60,000 nucleotides of DNA from contig NC_087070.1 in the NCBI RefSeq assembly GCF_963678635.1, positions 38,888,600 to 38,948,599 of the forward strand. The letters are read 5' to 3'. Position numbers and translations under genes: made by a program. The first letter of the stretch is position 1. The number at the start of each line of letters is the position of its first letter. The notes beneath the pieces were generated by a model, which was not told where the DNA came from, did not search any database, and saw nothing but the letters and a program-made list of their open reading frames with translations. This DNA is from Symsagittifera roscoffensis. Taxonomy: Eukaryota; Xenacoelomorpha; Acoela; Convolutidae. Positions 22,535-31,510 of the stretch are shown one piece after another.

Positions 22535-23853
22535 GTGTATGACAATCCTGAGTATGGGTTATAAAATGTGATGTAACCAATTGTCTTTTTGGTATATCTG
22601 TCGTATTTGTATATTACTTCAGTTGTTATAAATGGTGGTGGTAGGGATTGAGCTGTTATATTTGGTGGATTTAATGGATAGGGATGTTGAGTAATGTTGT
22701 TTAATTTAACCGTGATTTCAAATTTTAATTGTAGACTATTTTGTTGGAGTATTTGGATGTTATGAGCACGAATGTCTTCGTGAATGTCTTGTCTATACTG
22801 TAGTCTGTTTAGTGCCCAATTGTGGAGTCGGTTACTTTCTAGGTGTTGTCCAAATAATGGTGGAGGTGCTGTGAATGTATTCCAGTCTAGTCTTAAAGGA
22901 ATATTTGTTGATGATTGTTCTCGATATCTAGCGTCGAGGTTATTTGGGAAATTTAAGTTAAAAGGTGGTGGTGAAATCTGGCTTATTGATGGTGTTGATG
23001 GTAGTGATAATGTTTCTGGTAGTGATGAGGATGTTGTTGTATCCGTAGAAATATCTATTGGATCATTTACTAAATTTAGTTCACCTTGTGTGAATGAATG
23101 TGTTGTCCAATATGGTAGTCGTGATGCTTGGTTTGGGGGGTTAAAAGGATTTTCACGTATTTGTTCAGATGTTGGTGTTGAACCTAAGTAATCCGATGGT
23201 AGGCTTGAGGTGCTACGTTGTGAAAGAAGCGTAGGGGTTTCTGGTAATATACCAATGGGGTTTTCTGGAGTGTTTTGTGATGGGGATTGAGGTATATCAA
23301 AATGAACTCGGGGAGTTTGAAAATTTCTGTTTCGTCGAGGATGTATAATTTGTCTATTTATTTCGACTGTATTTTGGTTTTGACTAGGATTTCTTATTCT
23401 ACTTAATTCTTGTGGTAGTGTTGGGTATAAGTTATATGTTGGTTCGCTTAGAGGTGCTTGTCGTTGAACTGGTTCTAGTGGTTCTGATAAGCGAGCGTGT
23501 CGTTCTTCAAAGGTATATGGGTTATCTTGAAAAGAAATTCGTGTAGATGTTTGGGGGTTTTGGGTAGTTGAAAGTGGTGTCGGGTTTTCTTGGGATGATG
23601 TCGGTGAAGACTGACTATGTGATTGTTGGGTAGCAATTTTTGATAGCTTTTTTGGTCTATTCTTTTAGTGAAAAAGTTTATGTTTTTTATAGTATTCTTC
23701 TAAAAAAAGAATTAGGAGAATTGTTGCTAGGGCGAATGTGATGATTGCTTTTTTTATACATTTGCATATTGTCAAGATGAGGGATGATAGAAATGTTATA
23801 AAAATTACAAATAGTAAAAAAATATCGGTTCTACTAAAAATGGTTCGGATCAT
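22522..23853 (-). CDS. Membrane-anchored protein: 62 aa, UAA, then an ATG-less 380-codon extension
   Basis: From the ATG at 23853 the frame codes 62 residues with two strongly hydrophobic segments (FLLFVIFITFLSSLILTI and ITFALATILLILFL), then hits TAA at 23665-23667. The same frame stays open for 380 more codons to TAA at 22522-22524 without a single in-frame ATG. The extension is rich in Pro, Ser, Gln and Asn for about 220 codons, followed by a more compact part (about 130 codons) containing LDWNTFTAPPPLFG and KYDRYTKKTIGYITF. It shows the same A/C-rich codon use as its neighbours, which argues that it is translated. Possible routes are UAA readthrough, splicing into the frame, or a recent nonsense change. 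It overlaps the glycoprotein start by 13 nt. No family recognised. Confidence 0.65.
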
Positions 23854-23865
23854 TTAGATAAGTTT

Positions 23866-23890
23866 TGTGAATCGTACCTGTGGATATAGT
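23866..23890 (-). promoter_or_regulatory. Candidate splice acceptor for the env-region mRNA
   Basis: On the element's strand TTGACTATATCCACAG (AG at 23879-23878) precedes GTACG, 24 nt upstream of the ATG at 23853. Retroviral and errantiviral envelopes are usually made from a spliced mRNA. Candidate donors GTAAGT lie in the 5' leader at 33541-33546 and 33656-33661. The polypyrimidine tract is weak. Confidence 0.3.
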
Positions 23891-24671
23891 CAATAGCTTT
23901 TGAAAGTTGGAGGTATAGTTCAAATAGGGAATAGAAAATTAAAAAATATTGCAAAAAATGATTAAGATTATTACAAAAGATTCAAAGATATCAAAAAGAA
24001 ATATTATAAAAGTTTTAAGTATCGTAAAAAATTGTTTGAGGTTTGTGATAATTATAGTGACTGATTGAGAGAAGAGCATTTACGAAATGACTTCTTGATC
24101 TAATATTTTTTGTTGTTTGGGGCAATTTTCAAGTGTGGTCGGATTATTTATTGGTTTTTTGACAAGTGGGTTGAGTTTTGTGAAAAATTGTTGGGGGCAA
24201 TTTTTATGGTGATCGGGAGGTCTTCTTTGTCTTTATTTTCATTTGTCAAATGATCTGGGGTATTTTTAGGATTTTTATACTTTAGGCTAATTAAAATGGT
24301 CGTTCTTTTACTTTAGGCTAATTTAACATATTTGTTTGGGGGGTATTTGAGGGCTGAGTTGGGGAAATATTGTTGATCTTTGGTTTATTAGATAAGGGAG
24401 GGTTATGATATTATGGTGATATTTATTTTAGTTGTCAAGTTGGAGTGGTTTGCTTATTTTTGACCTGGAGGTCGTAAAGTTATAGTTATAGATATGCCTG
24501 GAGTTTAATATCGTTCGTCTAGTTGGTTTGTGTTAGAGTTAGAGAAGGTGACGGATTGGATGAATCCTATTGGCTAATTATGAACTAGAATCGCTGCGTG
24601 TTTGTCAGCATGTTATTTTGAAAAATGAAAATTCAAAATGTTTCAAAGGTCTAAGATTGTGAAATACAAAA
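23878..24671 (-). other. Gap between integrase and the env-region genes
   Basis: About 0.8 kb with no long frame on either strand. It contains a short duplicated word (actttaggctaatt, near 24280 and 24312). It is a plausible place for splice or RNA-packaging signals, but nothing definite is visible. Confidence 0.4.
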
Positions 24672-26195
24672 TTAAAGTTGTTTTTGAAATTCGACTTTCT
24701 TTAATATTTTAGATTGTGGGATGAATAATTTATAATTTTTACGTGGTTGGTTTCTAAGTCGTGAAGACTCTCTATGTTCTGATTTGTCGATTTGTTCTTG
24801 GGGTATTATTTGTTCTGTCATTTTTCTATTTTTTCTTTCTTTTTGAGATGTATTTTGATCTAGATTTTTTGTATTGTTTTTTGTGGTGGTTGATTTTGTT
24901 ATTTGGTTTTTGAGGTGAAAATCTTTTTGTTCCTTTGTTGTATTTTCCGTATATGGGTTATTTTGAATAACTTTTAAACCTGTAAAAGAATATAATTGAG
25001 TTAGTTCGCGGAGTGCGTATTCTTTTGGATAATAAGGTAATAGGTTATTTCGTTGTTGAACGATTTCTTTTTTGTCTGAGTCGGTGATTTTATATGTGAC
25101 ATCAGTGGGTTTTGCAATTATTTGGTATGGTCCTTTACGAAGGGGTTGTAATTTTTTAGAAATTCCTTTTTGAGTATTAAAATTGGGTATTAATACAAAT
25201 GTTCCAATTTTTAAATCGGAGGCTGGTGTAAAGCGTGAATTTATTTGTTCATTAATGTTTTGCCTTTGTAACAACTTTTTTGTTACTTTTTGGTAAATTT
25301 CATTGTGTTTTTTATCTCTGTTTAAAATCCATTCGGTGTGTGTACCGGAGGCTAATTTAAGAATTTGTGGGTGATGAAAATGATCTTCATCGCGTGTATG
25401 TAAAGGTAGGTTATAACAAATTGAGTCTTTATTTGGTTGACAATAACCTTGTGCGTTTTTATGAGAGTTTGCTGTAAACATTTTTGGTTTGCGTGGCTTT
25501 TGGTTAAAAACCATTTCATATGGTGACATTCCTAGAGTTGTCGTGATTTGTGAATTATATGCTAGGGGAAATAATTTTACATCTGCTGACCATTCAGTAT
25601 ATCTTGTATCATTTCCATTGATGATACATCTAAGATATTCTTGTAGTGAACGGTTCATACCTTCGACTAAGCCGTTTGTCCAAGGTGCGTGAGATGTACG
25701 TGGTTTGTGTTTGATGTTATATAGATGACATAGTGTGATAATTTCATTATTTATGAATTCTGTACCGTTATCTGTAACTAGAATTTCTGGTAGTCCAAAT
25801 TTGGCTATCCAGTGTTCATAAAGCGTTGTGTAAGCGTAATAAGCGTTACAATGTGGTACTGGGTTAAGTGCTACATAATGTGTAAATGCGTCAACAATTA
25901 CCATAATGTAGGAGTTTCCTTCGGATGAGGGTGAAATTGGTCCTTTTGTATCAAAGGAGATACGGTGGTTAAAGTACAAACTTTGTCCTTTAAAATCTTG
26001 TTTTTGTGCTATTTGTTTTTGATTTGGGTAAGGTTTATTTAGTTGGCATATTATACAGTCATTGCATAGTATTTTTATCCAAATTGGTGCATTTGGGAAA
26101 TAAAAGTTTTGTATAAAATTTGAATATGTTTTCTCTGATCCAGAGTGTCCTTTAATATTTTGTGTATGTGAAATATTAAAAGCTATGAGAATCAT
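24672..26195 (-). CDS. Retroelement integrase (D,D35E) on its own frame
   Basis: A 507-aa frame. The N-terminal zinc-binding module shows H10, H17, C47 and C50. The catalytic core has D82 (ISFDTKGP), D142 (VTDNGTEF) and E178 (NGLVEGMN); the 35-residue spacing between the last two is canonical. A GPY module (RKGPYQII, residues 353-360) follows, typical of Ty3/gypsy. The C-terminal ~100 residues are basic and low-complexity. It would insert element cDNA into host DNA. The ATG at 26193-26195 overlaps the stop of the upstream pol frame as ATGA. The frame is -1 relative to the upstream gene and a slippery heptamer lies just upstream, so the natural product may be a fusion made by frameshifting. 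The frame itself has no break. Confidence 0.93.
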   Translation of the reverse strand: MILIAFNISHTQNIKGHSGSEKTYSNFIQNFYFPNAPIWIKILCNDCIICQLNKPYPNQKQIAQKQDFKGQSLYFNHRISFDTKGPISPSSEGNSYIMVIVDAFTHYVALNPVPHCNAYYAYTTLYEHWIAKFGLPEILVTDNGTEFINNEIITLCHLYNIKHKPRTSHAPWTNGLVEGMNRSLQEYLRCIINGNDTRYTEWSADVKLFPLAYNSQITTTLGMSPYEMVFNQKPRKPKMFTANSHKNAQGYCQPNKDSICYNLPLHTRDEDHFHHPQILKLASGTHTEWILNRDKKHNEIYQKVTKKLLQRQNINEQINSRFTPASDLKIGTFVLIPNFNTQKGISKKLQPLRKGPYQIIAKPTDVTYKITDSDKKEIVQQRNNLLPYYPKEYALRELTQLYSFTGLKVIQNNPYTENTTKEQKDFHLKNQITKSTTTKNNTKNLDQNTSQKERKNRKMTEQIIPQEQIDKSEHRESSRLRNQPRKNYKLFIPQSKILKKVEFQKQL

Positions 26196-29100
26196 ACTAA
26201 AGGGAGACAGGGAACTGTAGATTCATTTAATTTGTATTCTAGAAGGTCTGTGTTTTCATTAATTTTTGTATTATTAAATTTTCGAAAATATCGGAGGAGT
26301 GTTTTATTTCCTAAAATAGTTGTATCTGCCTTGACGGGTTTAGTTTTATATTTGTGCCATGATTTTAGTTGTCTAATTACTGGGTCAAGATTTTGGTATA
26401 GTTTCAATGTTGAAATTGTAATTGATTCTGTTGGGGGGAGAAAAATGTTTTCTATTTCTGATTTAGATAAGGGTATTGTATCAAGTGGATCATGGAGGTC
26501 AAAAACTTGATTTATTGTGTATTTTGAATCGTTTGTTTGTGGTCCTGATAAATTTATTTTATCAGTTAGGTTTTCTTTTTCAATTAGTGGAAAAAGGTCT
26601 TTTTTATGCGAGTGTTGTTTTACTCTTTTTTGTTGGGTGTTATTTTTTATCCATTGTGAGTATGGAATTGGTTTAAAAGTTGATGTTCCAAGTAGATCAA
26701 CTTCGTAGTGGTTATTTTGACAATCTAAATAAAGTGGAAAGTGTTGTAGATTATTTATCTGTGATTGTTCAACGTCAGTTTTTACTACATATTTGCATTC
26801 TAGTCGGGGTGATGTTTCGTTTTTTGCAAGGTAGAATTTTATATTTTTAGGTATTTCAACTGTAGTTTTACGTGTAAGTAATTCAGGTGGTGTATTTCGA
26901 CTTAATGTGTCTGGTAATGCAAGATTTTTTCCTGCTGTCCAAACTATATGTAAGTTTGGAAATTTCATTAGAATTAATTGAAATCTGTAAACTCGGTGAT
27001 TTGGGTTGGATTTTTGTGTGAAGAGAAAAATGATTGGTTTGTGATCTGTGAATAGAACTGTTGGATGTTTTGATCCAAGTATCAGAAATTCATATTCTGT
27101 AAGTGTATAGATTATGGCTGTACATTCTCTCATTAGGGTTGAGAGTCTTAGCTCTGCTTGAGTGAATAATCGAGAATTTGCTGATATAAGGTTCATTTTG
27201 TTTGTACCATTATGTGATTGTAATAACGCTGCGCCGATGCCAAAGTTCGAAGCATCGCACATTGCGTAGAATGGTTGATTTGGATCTGGAATTGTATTCG
27301 AAATTTGTTCAGTTAGAAGTTTTTTAATTTCTTCAAATCGTGCTTGATGTTCTGTATTCCATTCAAAATTGTTTTGCTGTCTAAGTATATTATAGAATGG
27401 TCTCAGATATAATTGCATTTTATAAACATATTTGCTTAAAAAGTTTAGCATTCCAAGGAATTCTTGGATTTTCTTTTTATTTGTCGGTGGTTGGAGTTTC
27501 TGAATAGCGTCAATGCGTGATTTTAATGGGGTGATTGTTTTTCTTTCTATATTATGTCCTAAGAATTTTACTCGTGTTAAAAAGAAGTGTGATTTATCGG
27601 GGGCGGCCTTCAGATTTTCGTTCTGAAGTATTTGGTGATATTGTTCTAAAACATTGAACATTTCTTCTTTAGTCTGTGATTGCATAAAAACATCGTCTAA
27701 ATAGGTGATTGCGTTTTTCTTGAGTATTAGTGGTCGAAAAATTTTGCTCATAAAAGCTGAAAATGCTGCTGGTCCTATGGATATTCCATAGAATAAGCGG
27801 TTGAATTCATACTGTTGGTTTCCAATAACAAATTGTGTTAAACGTCGCGATTGTTCATCTAATGGCATTTGATTGTATGCACTATTCATATCTGCGGTTG
27901 TAAAGTATTTTCCGTTTATTTTTGTTAAAATAACTTGTATTGGTTCAATAGGCCAATTACACTTTGATTCATCTATGAGTGAGTTGAGATATCTAGCGTC
28001 GAGAACGATTTTTAATGATTCTCCTTTGGCTAGAATGATAACAGGGTTGATAAATGTGTTACCTTTTGGTTGTTCTTCTTTATTTACTGGTGATATAATG
28101 TTGTAATGTTCTAAAATGTCGAGTAATCTGTTCACTTTATCGTGTAAGTGAATTGGTACTTTACTTGCTCTTTGTTTTTTGAAAACTGCATCTGGTTTTA
28201 ATGGGAGATGTAGTGATGAGCTGATTTTGCCAACATCAAATTTGGATGTTGCATAGACTGATGAATATTTGATTAGCTGTTTGGCTAATTCATCAAATTC
28301 GTCTTGTGTTATTTGTGAATGTTGGAAGTTAAACATTGTTAAAAATTTCTGTTGATTCTCTGCGTAGTTACTTATGTTGAATGTAGGTTTGAAATATGGG
28401 GTTTTTGTGAAATAATCCGTATTTCTTTTTTCGTTACTTATTATATTATTTATTGATAATTCTTCATTAAGAATTGTGGATTGACAAATATCTAATAATT
28501 GGAGTATATTATTTACGCGATATTCTTTTTCGTGTATTGGTGATATCGTAGCGTTGGTTTCGCAATAGCCTAAAAGTCCTAAAGGTAATGTTACTTGATA
28601 GGGTGTATTGTTGTATACATGTAGAGATATAATATCTGAATTCGAGTTTTTCAAATATTTTATGGATGAGATTGTGATTTTGAAAAATTTATGGATAGGT
28701 TTGAATTCAAAATCTGACATATAGAGTTGTTGTTTGTTTTGTTTTTTATCATATTGGTGAACTTGTTTTATTGAAAAATTATATATGTTTCCTGATAGTG
28801 GTTTCAGGTGTTTTCTTTGTTGGTTATATATTGGATAAAATTTTGAAAAGAATGGTGGTTGTTTGTTTAATCTTTGGAAAAATGTTAGGGATGTGTCTTT
28901 TGTTTTTGTGTATTTATCTTTGATTAGTATTTTACTGTTTAATATGTTGATTGTTGGTATATATTTAGAGATAAATGGTATTCCAATGATATTGTGTTTA
29001 ATATCAGTGATATGGAATATTTGTTTAAATGGTTTAGTTAAAATTTTATTTTGCTCCATTGTTCTTGTGGGGAGAAGAAATAATTGAATTTTTCCATAGT

Positions 29101-31510
29101 TTACCAATGTTGATCCTTGTGCTGTTGCTAGTTTACTGGAGGTTTCAAGAGGTGTTAGCTTTGGGTGTAAGGTTTTTATTTCATTCCATGTGGGAATGTT
29201 TATTATATTTGATTCTGCTCCTGAATCAATTAAAAAATCAATTTCAAGATCTGGTGGTTGAAATTCTTTGCTTCTTGGACTTTCTAAAAGAAATGGTAAA
29301 GTCCAAATTTTTTCTTTGGGTTGTTCTTTTTGTATGTTTTGATAGATGTGATTTGTATTTAAGCATTTTGTCTTGTCATTCTCATTGGGTTGATTTGTAG
29401 TGTTAATTTCGTTTGTTTCTTGTGTTGTTTGTGTAGAATGGATGGGTTCAATATAATAATTGTGAAGGAGTTCTAATTGATTTTCATATATATGTGATGA
29501 AAAAGGTTGTTCATATATAATAGGTTCGTAATCATTTTCAACTGCTATCATATTTATTGAGATAGTGTTTTCTGTATCACTTTCTGATTCTGATGATTCA
29601 CAGTTTATTTGATTCAGTTGTAGTTCGTTATTTCCTGTGTCATCAATACCTGGAGGGTCTGATGTTGTTTCTGGGTTTGATTGTACTTGATTAATATTTC
29701 TTTGATGTTTAGGTGTACTACTTCTGTGGCGATTGTTAGAATTATTATAATGGTTATTATTCCTGTGTGGTGATTGGGAATAATTTCTATAACGATTATT
29801 ATAACTTGAATGTCGATTTTGTGAATTATTTCGTGATCTGTTTTGGTAATTATTGTTTGGTCTGTTATAGTTTGATCTATTATATGAGTTATTCCTTGAT
29901 CGATTGTTCGGGTAATTCTCGTTTCGGTTGTTTGAATAACTTCTATTCCGATTATTGGAGTAGTTTCTATTTCTATTGTATGATGAATTTCGTGATTGAT
30001 TGTTTGGATAGTAATTATTTCTTGATTGGGAATTAGATCTAGAAACAAATCGTGTTGTATTTGAATTTGATCTGGAGTAGTTATTTCTACTATTTTGTCT
30101 ATTGTAGTGATTTTGTGACGAATTTTGTGTATTTCTTCGTTCTGGCGATCTTCCTCTATAACTTGAGTTATGTGGTGATTGATTTCTCGTGTAGTTGGTA
30201 TTGCTCGGTAGTGGTTTTCCTGAACTGTTGTTGCTGTATACATTTTTGTTTGGTAGATTTTGATCTTTCTTCATGTATTGATAGAATGATTTATTTGGTT
30301 CTTTATATTTTTGAGGTTTATTTTGATTGTCTTGCTGTTTTTGTCTACATTCAGAAATACTATGTCCGTAACGTCGGCAATAATTACACCATTTTTTTAA
30401 AGATGGTTTGCCTTTAAAGTTTGGGTGTTTTTCGTAAATATTGAGTATTTCAGTGATTTTTTCAACGAGGTCTGTATCTGATTCCTGTATATTGTTGATA
30501 CTTGTGGTATTTGTTTCGATTCGGTTAACATATTGTAATTTCAGATTTTCTGTTTCTTCGAGTTTCATTGTGATTTCCGCTTGTTCTAGTTTGTCTACTA
30601 GTTTTCGGAAATCTAAATCGGGCTCTCGAATTGAGGAGGGATGGGATGCTCTCTTTTTTATTGCTATTTTTCTTAATTGAGGTGTTAAGGTCATCATTAA
30701 GATTTCTGTCATTTTTGTGTTTTTATAGTCGTGTGTATTTAATGAATATGCTTTTCGAACTAGTGTTTCGATGCGTACTGCTAATTGTTTGATGGTTTCA
30801 TTTGGTAATCTGCGAATTTCATTACATAAAACTCTTTGTTGTTGTTTGTTTCTTTCGGAGTCAAACATTTTTGAAAATTCTTTAGTAAATCTCTTCCAAT
30901 TTGATTTTTTTTCTAGAGGCAATACTGAAAACCATTTTTGGGCTGCGCCGTCTAAAGTTGTTTGTATCAACGCTGTGCGTCGATGTATCCAGTTTTGATG
31001 TAGTGGCGTATTAATTGGTTCAGGTCCTATATTTAAAATCAAATTTGCTGTTACTGCATTTAAATTGTCTTCTACAGAATATTCAGGGTCTGTTCCTGTG
31101 AATACCATTAAAGGTTTATTTGATGTTATTGATGATCCATCCATAAGGTATGGATTCATTGTCATTTGTAATGATTCTGCTGCATTTGGCATTTGAGAAA
31201 AATTTGAAAGTTGATTTCTTGTTATTTCGTGTTGTTGAAGATAATATGGGAGTGGTATTTCATTTTGCATTTGCGTCGGTTGATACGAGTGTGTGATCAT
31301 TGGGTTTTGTTGCTGAATGGGTTGAAAATATTGTGTATTAATTGGGTTTTGTTGCTGAATTGGTTGTTGATTTTGTGTATCTATCGGTTGTGGGGAAAAA
31401 ATTCTATGATTTATATTTGGTTTCTGTACTCCTTGTCCACGATATTCTTGATTATATGGTGCAAATATATCTGGTTGTAAAAAATCATCATCTGAGGATA
31501 AGTAATCCAT
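26192..31510 (-). CDS. gag-pol: Gag-protease-RT-RNase H polyprotein
   Basis: A 1772-aa frame fusing Gag and most of Pol. In order: a Gln-rich N terminus; a retrotransposon Gag capsid region (about 135-330, including AAQKWFSVLP); a CCHC zinc knuckle (C375, C378, H383, C388); an Asn/Arg/Ser/Tyr-rich low-complexity nucleocapsid stretch (about 420-600); an aspartic protease (IDSGAESNI, D762); a reverse transcriptase (D1207 in FTTADMNSAY, YLDD at 1270-1273); and an RNase H (D1419 in CDASNFG, E1462, D1489, D1534). It ends at TGA 26192-26194, before integrase. All catalytic residues are present. It starts directly after the TAA of the 468-aa gene and in the same frame. Ty3/gypsy affiliation is clear; a Gag-Pol without its own frame change but split before integrase is unusual. 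Confidence 0.95.
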   Translation of the reverse strand: MDYLSSDDDFLQPDIFAPYNQEYRGQGVQKPNINHRIFSPQPIDTQNQQPIQQQNPINTQYFQPIQQQNPMITHSYQPTQMQNEIPLPYYLQQHEITRNQLSNFSQMPNAAESLQMTMNPYLMDGSSITSNKPLMVFTGTDPEYSVEDNLNAVTANLILNIGPEPINTPLHQNWIHRRTALIQTTLDGAAQKWFSVLPLEKKSNWKRFTKEFSKMFDSERNKQQQRVLCNEIRRLPNETIKQLAVRIETLVRKAYSLNTHDYKNTKMTEILMMTLTPQLRKIAIKKRASHPSSIREPDLDFRKLVDKLEQAEITMKLEETENLKLQYVNRIETNTTSINNIQESDTDLVEKITEILNIYEKHPNFKGKPSLKKWCNYCRRYGHSISECRQKQQDNQNKPQKYKEPNKSFYQYMKKDQNLPNKNVYSNNSSGKPLPSNTNYTRNQSPHNSSYRGRSPERRNTQNSSQNHYNRQNSRNNYSRSNSNTTRFVSRSNSQSRNNYYPNNQSRNSSYNRNRNYSNNRNRSYSNNRNENYPNNRSRNNSYNRSNYNRPNNNYQNRSRNNSQNRHSSYNNRYRNYSQSPHRNNNHYNNSNNRHRSSTPKHQRNINQVQSNPETTSDPPGIDDTGNNELQLNQINCESSESESDTENTISINMIAVENDYEPIIYEQPFSSHIYENQLELLHNYYIEPIHSTQTTQETNEINTTNQPNENDKTKCLNTNHIYQNIQKEQPKEKIWTLPFLLESPRSKEFQPPDLEIDFLIDSGAESNIINIPTWNEIKTLHPKLTPLETSSKLATAQGSTLVNYGKIQLFLLPTRTMEQNKILTKPFKQIFHITDIKHNIIGIPFISKYIPTINILNSKILIKDKYTKTKDTSLTFFQRLNKQPPFFSKFYPIYNQQRKHLKPLSGNIYNFSIKQVHQYDKKQNKQQLYMSDFEFKPIHKFFKITISSIKYLKNSNSDIISLHVYNNTPYQVTLPLGLLGYCETNATISPIHEKEYRVNNILQLLDICQSTILNEELSINNIISNEKRNTDYFTKTPYFKPTFNISNYAENQQKFLTMFNFQHSQITQDEFDELAKQLIKYSSVYATSKFDVGKISSSLHLPLKPDAVFKKQRASKVPIHLHDKVNRLLDILEHYNIISPVNKEEQPKGNTFINPVIILAKGESLKIVLDARYLNSLIDESKCNWPIEPIQVILTKINGKYFTTADMNSAYNQMPLDEQSRRLTQFVIGNQQYEFNRLFYGISIGPAAFSAFMSKIFRPLILKKNAITYLDDVFMQSQTKEEMFNVLEQYHQILQNENLKAAPDKSHFFLTRVKFLGHNIERKTITPLKSRIDAIQKLQPPTNKKKIQEFLGMLNFLSKYVYKMQLYLRPFYNILRQQNNFEWNTEHQARFEEIKKLLTEQISNTIPDPNQPFYAMCDASNFGIGAALLQSHNGTNKMNLISANSRLFTQAELRLSTLMRECTAIIYTLTEYEFLILGSKHPTVLFTDHKPIIFLFTQKSNPNHRVYRFQLILMKFPNLHIVWTAGKNLALPDTLSRNTPPELLTRKTTVEIPKNIKFYLAKNETSPRLECKYVVKTDVEQSQINNLQHFPLYLDCQNNHYEVDLLGTSTFKPIPYSQWIKNNTQQKRVKQHSHKKDLFPLIEKENLTDKINLSGPQTNDSKYTINQVFDLHDPLDTIPLSKSEIENIFLPPTESITISTLKLYQNLDPVIRQLKSWHKYKTKPVKADTTILGNKTLLRYFRKFNNTKINENTDLLEYKLNESTVPCLPLV
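26198..26204 (-). promoter_or_regulatory. Candidate -1 frameshift site CCCTTTA
   Basis: The element strand reads C CCT TTA GTA TGA in the RNase H frame, i.e. an X XXY YYZ heptamer positioned correctly on codon boundaries, with the stop two codons further on. A -1 slip enters the integrase frame. The downstream secondary structure normally needed was not evaluated. Confidence 0.5.

Noticed and set aside
22784-23191. Plus-strand 135-codon frame
   Set aside because: Antisense shadow of the 380-codon frame, explained by the coding-strand base bias.
29614-30243. 209-codon alternative frame inside gag-pol
   Set aside because: It coincides with the Asn/Arg/Ser/Tyr-rich low-complexity region; the repetitive codons keep a second frame open. 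Its Ile/Thr/His-rich product is a by-product.
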